A stretch of DNA of 64,000 bases. It comes from Acetobacterium tundrae (lineage in GTDB: Bacteria > Bacillota > Clostridia > Eubacteriales > Eubacteriaceae). Location of the stretch: NCBI RefSeq assembly GCF_008086615.1, contig NZ_RXYB01000003.1, positions 228,521 to 292,520 on the forward strand, written 5' to 3'. Made by a program: the position numbers and the translations under genes. Of the stretch, positions 34,877-43,674 are shown in pieces; positions within the stretch are counted from its first letter, which is position 1; every line of letters starts with the position of its first letter. The notes under the pieces were generated by a model that saw only the letters and a program-made list of their open reading frames with translations, ran no database searches and was not told the origin of the DNA.

Positions 34877-35144
34877 TTAAATTTTCAAAACTAAATCGGT
34901 TGAAATATTCATTAATTTATTTGTCGCTACTTTTACCAATTCTTCGCCCTTTAAAGATCCCGACAAAATTACTACTTTCTCTATAATATTGTAAAGTTTA
35001 TTAATTTCATACGATTCTATTAGCTTAAAACATACTTCATATATGCTCTATTTTGATCGCTTTTTTAAAATTATTTATAGTCATTGCCACCGCCATAATT
35101 GCTGTGGCCGCTCCCAACAGTATGCCATATAGTATTGCGAACTG
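34877..35144 (-). pseudogene. Decayed small membrane-protein gene
   Basis: The minus strand holds two abutting open segments in different frames. The first contains a hydrophobic helix (ILYGILLGAATAIMAVAMT) and NNFKKAIKIEHI before a TGA. The second runs YEVCFKLIESYEINKLYN... to ISTDLVLKI at 34877. Read across one shift they make one plausible polypeptide, so this looks like a frameshifted remnant. The family is not recognised. The rest of the gap 34664-35463 shows nothing else I can support. Confidence 0.35.
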
Positions 35145-35463
35145 TCAGAAACTGGCCATGAAGTAGGTTATTCACCAACCAATCGCCCACAGTTATACAC
35201 TTTTTTAATTATGACCGGCACCCTCAAAATTAAAAAATGCCAAGTAAACGTAGACCAGTGCCAATTAAATTATTTATATTTTTTTCTGCATAAAATTCAT
35301 AGCGAATCGCCCATCAATAAACGTCTATTATTTTAATTATACGACATCGATATCAAATTGACAATTAAAATAGAGCAGTAAGAATAAAAAAAGAGTCATA
35401 TACATGCTACACTAAGGGGCTGTTTTCTTATTTTGTCCATTTATATTTATGACAAACCGACAT

Positions 35464-35865
35464 TTATTCCATCAAAGTAAGCTGCTCCTCTATCAAACCT
35501 TTAGAAAGATTCATTACTTTGATTAAATTTTCAAGATGTTTATGATGAGCGGTTCCCTCTGCAAATTTTCCCTGTGCTTTTTCACATTTACTAATAACTG
35601 AAGCGACTGGCCTAAGTGCTTCTATTAATTCTTCTTTTGTGTACTGTTCCATAATTCTTTGTTCCTTTTGGGATAGTTCACTTTCTATCAATAGCTTTGA
35701 AATAACCATTGCTTTGATTCTATTTATAAGCAGTGAACACTGGGCGGTTCCTTCAGCAAATTCACCTTGCATTTTTTCACATTTGCTAATCGTTGAAGCT
35801 ACTTCCCGAAGCACTGCGGTTAATTCTTCATTGGTGTAATTCTCTATAACAATGCTCCTTCTCAA
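35464..35865 (-). CDS. Tandem-duplicated small protein downstream of AbiE locus
   Basis: A frame of 133 codons made of two copies of a ~60-residue unit: NYTNEELTAVLREVASTISKCEK...EGTAQ (about 9-66) and QYTKEELIEALRPVASVISKCEK...EGTAH (about 74-131). The frame's first usable codon is a TTG at 35865 inside the upstream gene's end. The GAGAAGGAG site points to ATA at 35847, where a related fragment at 57718 has ATG. The second unit has its own ATG (35652) after AAAGGA, so it may be made separately. Helical, charged, soluble; function unknown. Confidence 0.6.
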   Translation of the reverse strand: MRRSIVIENYTNEELTAVLREVASTISKCEKMQGEFAEGTAQCSLLINRIKAMVISKLLIESELSQKEQRIMEQYTKEELIEALRPVASVISKCEKAQGKFAEGTAHHKHLENLIKVMNLSKGLIEEQLTLME

Positions 35866-36284
35866 TTTTCATTTGACATGAAAATAGGCTGTTTGGAAAA
35901 TTCTTCTTTTTCGAGAATTTCAAAGCTTTTGTACCAATAAAAATACGCTTCTGGATCAAACCTCATTATTGTTTTGAATTTTTTATATTCCGGATTTTTA
36001 ATCTCCAACGTCCTTAAATCAATCGTCTTATCAAAACGTTCAATATCAGATATCCCATACTTGATCAGCAACGATAGATAAGCCGCTTTAGAAGCGCTAT
36101 TCACCGCTCTATCCGCAATGTAATTTATCGAAAAAATATAATTCTTTATCCTTTTAATGCCTGTCTGCAATAAATCAAATGTTTCCTTCTCAATACGCCC
36201 ACGTTCTCCAATGATTTTCGAGGTCAGAAAAATATCGTCAAGCACATCAAAATAAGTGTAATCCTCCATTTCTCTGTACATCAA
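35862..36284 (-). CDS. Hypothetical protein in AbiE operon
   Basis: A protein of up to 140 residues that I do not recognise. It appears all-helical, with repeated aromatic residues (YFYWYKSFEILEKEEF near the C-terminus) and no membrane helix. The frame opens at TTG 36284, directly after the toxin gene stop; ATGs follow at 36281 and 36269, none with a strong ribosome site, so coupling to the toxin gene is likely. The same 3' end (SNEN-stop region) recurs as a degraded trace near 57730-57755. Confidence 0.6.
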   Translation of the reverse strand: MMYREMEDYTYFDVLDDIFLTSKIIGERGRIEKETFDLLQTGIKRIKNYIFSINYIADRAVNSASKAAYLSLLIKYGISDIERFDKTIDLRTLEIKNPEYKKFKTIMRFDPEAYFYWYKSFEILEKEEFSKQPIFMSNEN

Positions 36285-36977
36285 CTATTGCTGGACCATC
36301 ATTTTAAATGTATCACCTACTACTTTTATGTTTTCCATTCTATCAAATAAGTTGGCCACATCAAACAGCTGTTTAATAATTTCTAGTTCCTTGTTTTTTC
36401 CGTAAGGAATGCCCGTTGTGTTGGGAGCATATGCTGTTAATTTATCGCCCAGAATACAATCAATATTGGGGATCTTGACCAATCTGCTGGGTTCTTCATA
36501 ATCAATGAATTTACAATTAATGTCTTTCTCAATAATTTCAGCATAATGGCTCTTTTCAAATAACACATCCAACAGAACATAACTGTCTGAACCATCCAAT
36601 GCCGATTTGTAGAAGATCTTATAATGGGCTTTGGGTACATCATTACTCCCTTTTCTCTTGTTTTCTTCAAATCGATCAAATACATAACTCGCCTCGACGA
36701 CCTTGCTCAAAATTGCATCCAGATCGACATCATTCTTGTTTTTCTCAATGATGATATCAATGTCAATGGAAAAGCGATGCATTTCATCCAGAAGTAACAA
36801 TAAGGCGGTTCCGCCTTTAAAGATAAACACTAAATCCGTTTGCGATAAATTTTCGAGAAGGTGCAGTGCTTTTGTCACTTTTTCAATTAATGTGGGATCT
36901 GCTTTCTTGCTACCACGTTTGTAATCATTGCTGATTTTCTGAATCCATTCTTCAGTAAATGTATTGTTATGGATCAT
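36285..36977 (-). CDS. AbiEii-type nucleotidyltransferase toxin
   Basis: A 230-residue protein of the AbiEii/AbiGii toxin family (DNA polymerase beta-like nucleotidyltransferase). The active-site block is FKGGTALLLLLD (GG at 55-56) followed by FSIDIDI, with D72 and D74 as metal ligands. Such toxins block growth by adding nucleotides, shown for some relatives to target tRNA. It follows its antitoxin by 9 bases, the usual order of AbiE pairs, which protect populations against phage. Confidence 0.85.
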   Translation of the reverse strand: MIHNNTFTEEWIQKISNDYKRGSKKADPTLIEKVTKALHLLENLSQTDLVFIFKGGTALLLLLDEMHRFSIDIDIIIEKNKNDVDLDAILSKVVEASYVFDRFEENKRKGSNDVPKAHYKIFYKSALDGSDSYVLLDVLFEKSHYAEIIEKDINCKFIDYEEPSRLVKIPNIDCILGDKLTAYAPNTTGIPYGKNKELEIIKQLFDVANLFDRMENIKVVGDTFKMMVQQ

Positions 36978-36986
36978 TTAGTCACC

Positions 36987-37736
36987 TCAAATGTAAATCT
37001 CTTTCTGATCGATATTCGTTTCTTCCTTTAGAAATTTTAAAAACCTCCCTTTTACCTTTCTTTTCGTTGCATAGCGGTTCAGTTTAGACTGATTAATGCT
37101 AAAGGTTTCAAAAAATGCTTCATAAATATTCTTTAATTCTCCACCTTGATAAGTCACGTATAATTGATCTTCTACAAATAGATCAACCATAATTTTTTCA
37201 ATTCTGGGTATGCTGATCCCTTCTCTTATTTCGACTGGTGATTCTACCACCAAATTCTTGATAATAATATTCCGTTGTCCCGGTATCATATATGTTTCCA
37301 TCTCGTGATTGTCAGGATTTACAAATACGTTCTTCATGGATTCCTGTAAAAAAGCAAACACAGATGATACTGCATTCTTATCGACTTCAATAATAATGTT
37401 GCTGGTAATGGGTTGGTGAACCATATAATTATTTAACCAGCTTGTATCCCACATGTTCACTTCACTATATGGAAATTGCACTTTAATCTTCTTGTACAGA
37501 TTCTTCATTTTCTTGTCAATAGGGGGTGAGAAATCACTTTTTCTTGTAGTTGTGTATAAACCTCTTTTTAAACTCTGAATTATTCGTTCCTTTTTTAAAT
37601 GATAAACTCGCCACCTAAAGGTCGTTTCTTTCAAATCCGGCTCTTCTTCTAAATAGAATTGGTAAAGTTGATTACTTGCAAACGGCTTATCCCCTAATTC
37701 TTTAATCAATTCAGCAGTTCTTAATTTATCGTTCAC
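36987..37736 (-). CDS. AbiEi-like antitoxin / transcriptional repressor
   Basis: A 249-residue protein. The first ~65 residues form a winged-helix region (TTFRWRVYHLKKERIIQSLKRGLYT), typical of type IV AbiEi-like antitoxins which repress their own operon. The remainder is the antitoxin core, with YSEVNMWDTSWLNNYM and ISIPRIEKIMVDLFVED. It lies 9 bases upstream of the AbiEii toxin. Assignment relies on the partner and the domain order; the gene is more divergent than the toxin. Confidence 0.78.
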   Translation of the reverse strand: MNDKLRTAELIKELGDKPFASNQLYQFYLEEEPDLKETTFRWRVYHLKKERIIQSLKRGLYTTTRKSDFSPPIDKKMKNLYKKIKVQFPYSEVNMWDTSWLNNYMVHQPITSNIIIEVDKNAVSSVFAFLQESMKNVFVNPDNHEMETYMIPGQRNIIIKNLVVESPVEIREGISIPRIEKIMVDLFVEDQLYVTYQGGELKNIYEAFFETFSINQSKLNRYATKRKVKGRFLKFLKEETNIDQKEIYI

Positions 37737-37764
37737 TTTATCTCATCTCCGATTTTTATTTTCC

Positions 37765-37805
37765 AACAAACGGGGCCTTTTCAATTTAGGCCCCGTTTGT
37801 TGGGT
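37765..37805. repeat. Strong 16-bp hairpin upstream of the antitoxin gene
   Basis: CCAACAAACGGGGCCT (37765-37780) pairs perfectly with AGGCCCCGTTTGTTGG (37790-37805). It lies about 30 bases before the antitoxin start, so it is in the AbiE leader, or it ends transcription entering from the IS side. Only weak T-runs flank it. Confidence 0.55.
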
Positions 37806-38063
37806 TTGATTTGTTATCGATTCGAAGACGCGTGTTGTGCCCTTTGGACAGCACAAGGGGACGGTTCGGGACCAGTGAAAAAGTAGAAAATATTAGTTTG
37901 TATAGATCGTTGAAAAAAATGGAAACCACGAATTAGAAATGGTGTAATATTTATAGGATGAAATTGAAACATCCAGTGTGTTTTTGATTAAAACAGAGTA
38001 AAAAAATAACCCTGCATGGTATAATTTAAGTGCGAACAAAAACAACCAAACAGGGGGGAAATC

Positions 38064-38639
38064 ATGCTTCGATTTGAATCAAAACAATCATCATTCCATT
38101 GTCTATTATACAACAAAATCCCGGAAAATCATATCCTTAAACAGGTTAAAAAAGCGGTCGATTTCAGTTTTATCAATGATCTGCTGGAAGATACCTACTG
38201 CAAAAACTTTGGCCGTCCGGCGAAAGAACCGGAACTGATGTGCAAACTGCTGTTTCTGCAGCATATCTACAATCTCTCTGATGAAAAGTTGATTGAAGAA
38301 GCGACTCTCAATCTGGCCCATCTTTATTTTCTGGACATCAACCCGGAAGATCCATTGCCGGAAAAAAGTCTGTTGTCCAAATTCAGAACCCAACGGCTAG
38401 GTGAAGAGACCCTGGATGAAATCATCATCGAAATTGTAAGACAATGTGTGAAAAAGGGGATTATCAAAGATGAAGGGGTTAGTATTGATGCCACCCATGT
38501 GGAAGCCAACACCATCAAAAAAACACCGGAACGATTGATGAAACACCTAGCCAGAAACATCATCACCATCTGTGAGAAAGAAACAGGTAAAGCAGTTGAA
38601 AACCTCCCAGAAGAACCAGCCTATAAAGAAATCAGATGA
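38064..38639 (+). CDS. IS1182 transposase, N-terminal part
   Basis: 191 residues covering the DUF772-type N-terminal domain (GRPAKEPELMCKLLFLQHIYNLSDEKLIEEA...LSKFRTQRLG) and the first catalytic Asp in SIDATHVEAN. The frame ends with a TGA that overlaps the ATG of the second half. A full IS1182 transposase is a single frame of about 470-480 residues, so this is a half protein unless a -1 shift occurs. GGGGGG precedes the ATG. Confidence 0.85.
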   Translation: MLRFESKQSSFHCLLYNKIPENHILKQVKKAVDFSFINDLLEDTYCKNFGRPAKEPELMCKLLFLQHIYNLSDEKLIEEATLNLAHLYFLDINPEDPLPEKSLLSKFRTQRLGEETLDEIIIEIVRQCVKKGIIKDEGVSIDATHVEANTIKKTPERLMKHLARNIITICEKETGKAVENLPEEPAYKEIR

Positions 38640-39496
38640 TTGTAAAAGCAAAAGAAATTCTGGATGATCCCAAATTCATCAATCAAACTAACATCCGATC
38701 TTTAATCGATGAAGACGCCCGGGTTGGACGAAAAAGCAAAACCTCCAACTTCTTTGGTTACAAGGTTGAATTCATCATGACCACCGATGAACGCTTGATC
38801 ACGGCAGTTCGAACCGGAACGGGTGCCTATGTAGATGGGACGATGATTGAAGCCTTGCTTAAAGACACTCAAGCAAGTGGTTTAACGATAAACGAATTTT
38901 ACGGAGACAAGGCATACTTCAGAAAATCCATTCTTGACAGAATTAAAGAACTCGAGGCAGAAGCTTATATTCCCGTCAGCGGTTCTGCCTATCGGATTGA
39001 TGAAAGTGAATTCTCTTATAACAAAGATTCTGATCAATGGTTCTGTAGCCAGGGAAATCAGACGGTTAGCCGAAGATACTACAAACGGAAACGCAAAGAC
39101 TGTAAAAGTGGTTTTCAGGAAGGATATAATTATTACTTCGACGTAAAAATCTGCAAGAGTTGCCCTAAACATGATGAATGCGCAAAAAAATCGGTCCGTA
39201 AAATTCTGAATATTGGGATCAATACCTTGGAATTCTACGAAATCTCCCAAAGTCAGAAAACCGATGAATTTAAAGAGAAGTACAAAAAAAGAGCCAGCAT
39301 CGAAGGGAAAAATGCTGAGCTCAAACGATCCCATGGACTGGGCCGGGCAAAAGGCTACGGTCTGGTTTCGATGTCCAAACAATCGAAACTGGCAGCCATT
39401 GCAGTTAATATAAAAAGAATAGCGGCCATCATGACCGCTGATTTTTCTTGTTTTATTAAAAAAATCGTTATATTTAGAATAAATTTTGGTTTCTAA
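38636..39496 (+). CDS. IS1182 transposase, C-terminal part
   Basis: 286 residues in the -1 frame relative to the first half, beginning in an ATGA overlap. It carries the second catalytic Asp region (YGDKAYFRKSI), a Cys cluster (CKSCPKHDEC), and the catalytic Glu helix (RASIEGKNAELKRSHGLGRAKG). The frame is open only from 38627, so any shift must occur in the 13 bases 38627-38639. Either a recent single-base change inactivated the element, or the halves are made by coupling or frameshifting. Confidence 0.85.
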   Translation: MIVKAKEILDDPKFINQTNIRSLIDEDARVGRKSKTSNFFGYKVEFIMTTDERLITAVRTGTGAYVDGTMIEALLKDTQASGLTINEFYGDKAYFRKSILDRIKELEAEAYIPVSGSAYRIDESEFSYNKDSDQWFCSQGNQTVSRRYYKRKRKDCKSGFQEGYNYYFDVKICKSCPKHDECAKKSVRKILNIGINTLEFYEISQSQKTDEFKEKYKKRASIEGKNAELKRSHGLGRAKGYGLVSMSKQSKLAAIAVNIKRIAAIMTADFSCFIKKIVIFRINFGF

Positions 39497-39715
39497 AAAT
39501 AATTCACTCATATTTTCAGAAATCAGCTCCAAAACATGTCTTTTTCACTGGTCCCGAACCGTCCCCTTGTGCTATGCTAGGGCAGCAGTAGAAAAGGGTA
39601 ACTCGGAGACGGTTCCACTGAATGGCAGATAATTAATTGTGGGAAAGGTGTCCTTGACCCATCCGATTTCTGCGGAATGGATCAATATTGAGGCATTCAA
39701 ATTTTTCGTTTTAAC

Positions 39716-40264
39716 TTATTTCCAAATCGTTCCTTGTGGGATGATTTTCATCAGGCATTTGTCATCACCCATTTTGATACTTTTTAACAACTCTACCGCT
39801 ACTGGGCATACAAACGCTTTTTCGAAAAGAACCTTGCTGTAACCAGTTGTGCATTGACACCAGGTATCGGTCTCCAACCGATCTACACCTTCAAGCATTG
39901 GACATGCGCAAAAATCAAATTGGAGATAGAGTTCGCCATTGTCACAAAACAGTCCTGCAGCTTTTGCTTTGTCCAGATTGCCGAATTCTTCCAGGCTCGA
40001 AGATGCCTCTACCAGCTCTTTAACAAGCACCAATTTCTGATCCATACCGTAACCGCACTGACAATTCCGTCTCAGCTGACGAATAGTCGATTGATCAAAC
40101 TCTTTTTCCAGTCGCTTCATTGTCGCTTTTACCCAGGTCGGATTGTCCTCAAACTGCCCTTGTCCATCCGGTCCATTGACGATTACTCTTGCCGTTTCTT
40201 CATTGCTCTCTTCTTTAACTGCCACATAAATGACTTGCTCCTGAATTTTTCTAATATCAAACAT
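39716..40264 (-). CDS. Cysteine-rich hypothetical protein (DUF6144-like)
   Basis: A 182-residue soluble protein. It has several cysteines in pairs (NCQCGYG, FCACPML, WCQCTTGYS) and an ATRVIVNGPDG-like N-terminus. It resembles an uncharacterised clostridial family I associate with DUF6144, a tentative label. I use the ATG at 40264 because GGAGG lies 8 bases upstream; the ATG five codons earlier is inside that ribosome site. It sits between the IS element and an AraC regulator; no partner is evident. Confidence 0.6.
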   Translation of the reverse strand: MFDIRKIQEQVIYVAVKEESNEETARVIVNGPDGQGQFEDNPTWVKATMKRLEKEFDQSTIRQLRRNCQCGYGMDQKLVLVKELVEASSSLEEFGNLDKAKAAGLFCDNGELYLQFDFCACPMLEGVDRLETDTWCQCTTGYSKVLFEKAFVCPVAVELLKSIKMGDDKCLMKIIPQGTIWK

Positions 40265-40389
40265 TATAAAATCCTCCATTTTCTGATTTATCGATCGAGA
40301 TCGGATCGAACTCTATCCCGATAATAGTTTTCATGATATAGGAAAGTCAGTTTTAATACTTCTGAATTCTTGCTCTATTTATTTTCATT

Positions 40390-41226
40390 CTATTTAATAG
40401 GAATGCATAAATCAATAATGACATGCTGGTTATCCCTGTCCATCCGGCGGTAAATATCGAGTCCATAGCGTTCATCCATTTCATAACGGCTATTTGGCAG
40501 CCAAATATTAAAGATGCCCTGAAGCGCTTCATAAATATCCGGGATCAACCCATCAAAGCGGTAAACGGCAAATTTACCGCCCTGAATCGTCATTACATTT
40601 TCAAGCAGACAGTTCTCGTCAACCGTCATGCAGATGTCATATAGGCATTGGCTAACATTTGTAATGGAGGGATCATCAAAGAACCGTTCAATCAAAAGGG
40701 TGTCTTCTTTTAAGTAATTTTTATATTTTTCCGTGAATTCGCAAAAGTTCTTGCCTAGGTCAAGGTAATTTCCCAGATACCGTTCATAGATCACCACAAA
40801 ATCATCCAATTCTGTTATTTGAATCTGCTGATTGTATTCTTCAAATGATTGAAATTCTGCCAACTTATCCAGAATAAACGGATGGGAAGCGCAGTTGGTA
40901 TTCACCGTTTTGCGAAATTCAGCCGGCGGCGAAATATGATGGTGTTTTTTAAAGGCCGAACTGTAATTTGATGAACTGTACCCATAGGTTACACCAATAT
41001 CGGTAATGGTTTTTTCTTTGCCAAGCTTCATTTCGATGGCGCTTTGTTCCATTTTTAAACGCTTGATAAAGGCGTAAACGCTTTCACCTGTTTCGGCTTT
41101 GAAAACTCTGCTAAAATAATACTTGGAAAGATGACAATAATCGGCGACATCTTCGATGGAAATTTTCTCATTTAAATTTTCTACGATATAATCAATGGCT
41201 TTGCTGACCAATTCATTTTCAAACAT
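40390..41226 (-). CDS. AraC-family regulator with GyrI-like effector domain
   Basis: A 278-residue regulator. The N-terminal ~105 residues hold two AraC helix-turn-helix units (ISIEDVADYCHLSKYYFSRVFK and ITDIGVTYGYSSSNYSSAFKK). The C-terminal half is a GyrI-like small-molecule binding domain (about 125-278), as in SoxS/Rob-like drug-response regulators of Firmicutes. Its target genes are not evident; the neighbouring DUF3795 gene is in the same direction about 85 bases upstream. Confidence 0.88.
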   Translation of the reverse strand: MFENELVSKAIDYIVENLNEKISIEDVADYCHLSKYYFSRVFKAETGESVYAFIKRLKMEQSAIEMKLGKEKTITDIGVTYGYSSSNYSSAFKKHHHISPPAEFRKTVNTNCASHPFILDKLAEFQSFEEYNQQIQITELDDFVVIYERYLGNYLDLGKNFCEFTEKYKNYLKEDTLLIERFFDDPSITNVSQCLYDICMTVDENCLLENVMTIQGGKFAVYRFDGLIPDIYEALQGIFNIWLPNSRYEMDERYGLDIYRRMDRDNQHVIIDLCIPIK

Positions 41227-41310
41227 AAACTAACCCCATTCTGCCGGATACTTGTCTTTGACACAAATTTTGAAGCGTGCCCCCTGTTTAATGCTATACT
41301 GTTAATGGCA

Positions 41311-41757
41311 TTATTCCTCATTCCAGCGGTATTTTTTATTCTGCCGGAGGATCTCAAAATTACACTTCAGACAAAGACCATTATGACAACAGATTGGCTT
41401 GCTGCATTGAGAACATGCCCATTTTTCCGCTTCTGTTTTGAGGAAGCTGTCCATTCCATTTTTCTCGATGGATTTCAGATTTTCAATCATGCTCATATGA
41501 TATTTAGTTCGATAGCGCTTGTCCAATGTTTTTAACCGTTTGCAGGGAAAGGTTTCACACTCATAACAAAAACGGACACTTCCGTTTTTCAACTGTTCAC
41601 ACTGGTCGCCCATATGGGTGCAGTTTTCATCTCTCGGAATACAGCCGGGACAGTATTTTCGATTCAATCCCTGCTTTTTCAAATCATACTTCTGTGACTG
41701 GTAGCTGACACACAAACTGCAGTTCATCCCACAGGGTGCAATCAATTTTTCTTCCAT
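41311..41757 (-). CDS. DUF3795 cysteine-rich protein
   Basis: A 148-residue protein with the DUF3795 pattern: APCGMNCSLCVSY at the N-terminus, YCPGC, and FCYECETFPCKRL, then a C-terminal CSQCSKPICCHNGLCLKC block. At least fourteen cysteines suggest metal binding. AGAGGAGGCG precedes the ATG. Function unknown. Its ribosome site lies in the tail of a Fic-like gene remnant. Confidence 0.8.
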   Translation of the reverse strand: MEEKLIAPCGMNCSLCVSYQSQKYDLKKQGLNRKYCPGCIPRDENCTHMGDQCEQLKNGSVRFCYECETFPCKRLKTLDKRYRTKYHMSMIENLKSIEKNGMDSFLKTEAEKWACSQCSKPICCHNGLCLKCNFEILRQNKKYRWNEE

Positions 41758-41880
41758 TAAGAACGCCTCCTCTTTGTATTCCGGATATATGCCGTATTTT
41801 TACCAGCTCCAAGTTTAACGATATAACCTTCTTTTAATAAAGATGACAACGTTACTTCAACTGTTGATGTACTGCTGTCT
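41758..41880 (-). pseudogene. C-terminal remnant of a Fic-type winged-helix protein
   Basis: The minus strand is open for about 40 codons ending at 41758 and reads SSTSTVEVTLSSLLKEGYIV then KLGAGKNTAYIRN, the kind of C-terminal winged helix found in Fic-family proteins. The upstream part is missing: at about 41878 the sequence switches to the repeat that carries the damaged ferredoxin gene. The 5' portion was therefore lost at the duplication boundary. Confidence 0.45.
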
Positions 41881-41963
41881 GCACAATTTTATCGACTATT
41901 TATGTAGAAGTCAATATTTTTAAGCAGAATAGCGGCCCCATCATCAATATGCTATATCCTTTG

Positions 41964-42674
41964 TTATCTTTGAAAAAGTTCCTGTCTCTTAACATCTAAA
42001 TGATGATACCTTTTTCGCTTCGCTGCTTTTCCTTGATAATCTATAGCATGATTTTGACACCACTGAATACACCCCATACATTGATTACAATGATCTCCAA
42101 AGGTTATTTTCCCATCCGTCAACGAAATGTTCCCTACCGGGCAGATCTTTATACAAGCCTCACAAGCACTACATTTATTGCTTACCTTAAACTGTTTTCC
42201 GATCATCGCATAATTTGCGATTGAGTGCTGCACGGCTGCTTCGTATTTTGTTTTGTAGAAAATCCCCTTTCCGAGCGGTTTTCTTTTCCGACCATTTTTA
42301 ATATCCAGTGCCATTTTATGAATTTTTTTATATGATTGCTTGATGAAAAATTTCTGGTACCACATTGGAAATGAACCATAAGAAAGAATATAGCTCCCCG
42401 AAAGCATTACCATGTATTCCAAATCGACTTCTTTTTTGCTGTTATGTACATGTTTTCGCATGTCTTGAATCGCAAGTCCTCGGTTTCCTCCACATCCTGC
42501 AATCAAAAAAACTTTTTGTTTTTCATTGTAGCTAACATCCTTCATACATTCTTCTACATAAGGTGGAACATGTGAAAAATAACTTGGTGCCGAAAATCCT
42601 ACCCACTCATATTCATCCGATACTTCGGCAGCAAAGATGCGCTTGTCATTGAATGCGCAAAATCTATTATCCAA
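41964..42674 (-). pseudogene. EFR1-family ferredoxin gene, 5' end deleted (copy A)
   Basis: A frame of 236 codons nearly identical to the intact gene at 45713-46495 from SDEYEWVGF onward, but its first 18 codons come from antisense tetR sequence. The flavodoxin FMN-binding start (YYFSGTGNN) is gone. Two [4Fe-4S] motifs remain. A 440-base deletion relative to copy B joined this gene to the tetR remnant and removed both promoters, so expression is unlikely. Confidence 0.85.
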
Positions 42675-43040
42675 GATAGCATCGACAAAGCCTCCGCACT
42701 CCTTGCTACCGATCAGCCTTATCTTGATAAGCTAAATACCGCACTTTCACTATGCGCAACAGATATCAATGCTTCGCTCACCACCTACCTTACTGCATCT
42801 GCCCTGGCCGATAAGAGCTTTATAAAACTTCTATCCGATGGCGTTAGCGAATTACTAAACGATCTATATCTTCACTTTATCGAAGCTGGAAAAAGAGAAG
42901 GCTACATTGACCCTGCTCTTCCGACGCCACTAATCCTTAAATATATTTCTGCGGTTAACACCATCGATCTTTCACCGGAAAGCTATCATGAAGAAATTAA
43001 TGCCCTCCATCAAATGTTTTTACATGGAATTTTGAAATAA
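42624..43040 (+). pseudogene. tetR regulator gene, 5' end deleted (copy A)
   Basis: Open from YFGSKDALVIE to MFLHGILK, matching residues about 53-192 of the intact TetR at 46651-47229. The DNA-binding helix-turn-helix is lost. It is fused head to head with the truncated ferredoxin gene. Confidence 0.85.
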
Positions 43041-43212
43041 ACATTCAGAAATCTTTATTTCTTAAATATGAAAATAGGAAATTTTCACGGGACGTTTCTG
43101 ATGATTTCATGCCCCTGCAAAAGCCTCTAAAATTTTGCGTAACAGAAACACCTTGGGAATTAACATGGTACAATGAGTTAAAACCTTTATTTCAAAATGA
43201 CAAGGAGTTTAA

Positions 43213-43578
43213 ATGAAAATCCGCAATGATTACACCTGCCCCCTTGAGATTGTCCATGACATTATCAAAGGCAAATGGAAGACAATTATCATTTTTCAAA
43301 TGAGATCCGGTTCTGTTTCTCTTTCTCAACTGGAGAAAAGTATCGAAGGCATCAGTCAAAAGATGCTCTTGCAACAATTAAATGAGCTTCGCCATTTTGG
43401 CCTTGTCGACAAAGAAAACGCTCAGGGCTATCCGCTTCATGTTGATTATTATCTGACCGAGCGGGGCAAACGAATCCTCAAAGCAGTTGAAATTATGCAG
43501 GAAATTGGAATTGAGTATATGGTTGAACACCAGCTGACCGATATCTTAGATCAAAAGAATATCGGCTATCTGAAATAA
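43213..43578 (+). CDS. HxlR-family transcriptional regulator
   Basis: A 121-residue winged-helix regulator. CPLEIVHDIIKGKWKTIIIFQM and ISQKMLLQQLNELRHFGLVDK are the HxlR core, with a conserved cysteine at position 9 that in relatives senses redox or aldehyde stress. AAGGAG precedes the ATG. It sits 96 bases before a cysteine hydrolase gene in the same direction, its probable target. The only intact copy; a 5' fragment lies at 52117. Confidence 0.9.
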   Translation: MKIRNDYTCPLEIVHDIIKGKWKTIIIFQMRSGSVSLSQLEKSIEGISQKMLLQQLNELRHFGLVDKENAQGYPLHVDYYLTERGKRILKAVEIMQEIGIEYMVEHQLTDILDQKNIGYLK

Positions 43579-43674
43579 TTGACCTGATTTGTTTTACTGA
43601 TACCCACAAAAAAGTGGGTAATTTACCTCCAGTTCAATCTGAATTATACTTTAAAAAAACAGGAGGTTTATGAA

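Larger units (their letters stand above)
37852..39573 (+). mobile_element. IS1182-family insertion sequence with perfect 34-bp IRs
   Basis: A 1,722-bp element. The left inverted repeat starts AGCACAAGGGGACGGTTCGG (37852) and the right ends CCGAACCGTCCCCTTGTGCT (39573); all 34 bases match. The transposase frame is split near the middle. I find no obvious target duplication in the immediate flanks (left TGGAC, right ATGCT). Confidence 0.9.

Noticed and set aside
38882..39532. 216-codon minus-strand frame inside the IS
   Set aside because: Shadow of the transposase; no ribosome site, and composition follows the complementary coding strand.
37806..39640. Target-site duplication for the IS1182 element
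   Set aside because: Compared flanks of 4-10 bases on both sides; no direct repeat beyond chance.
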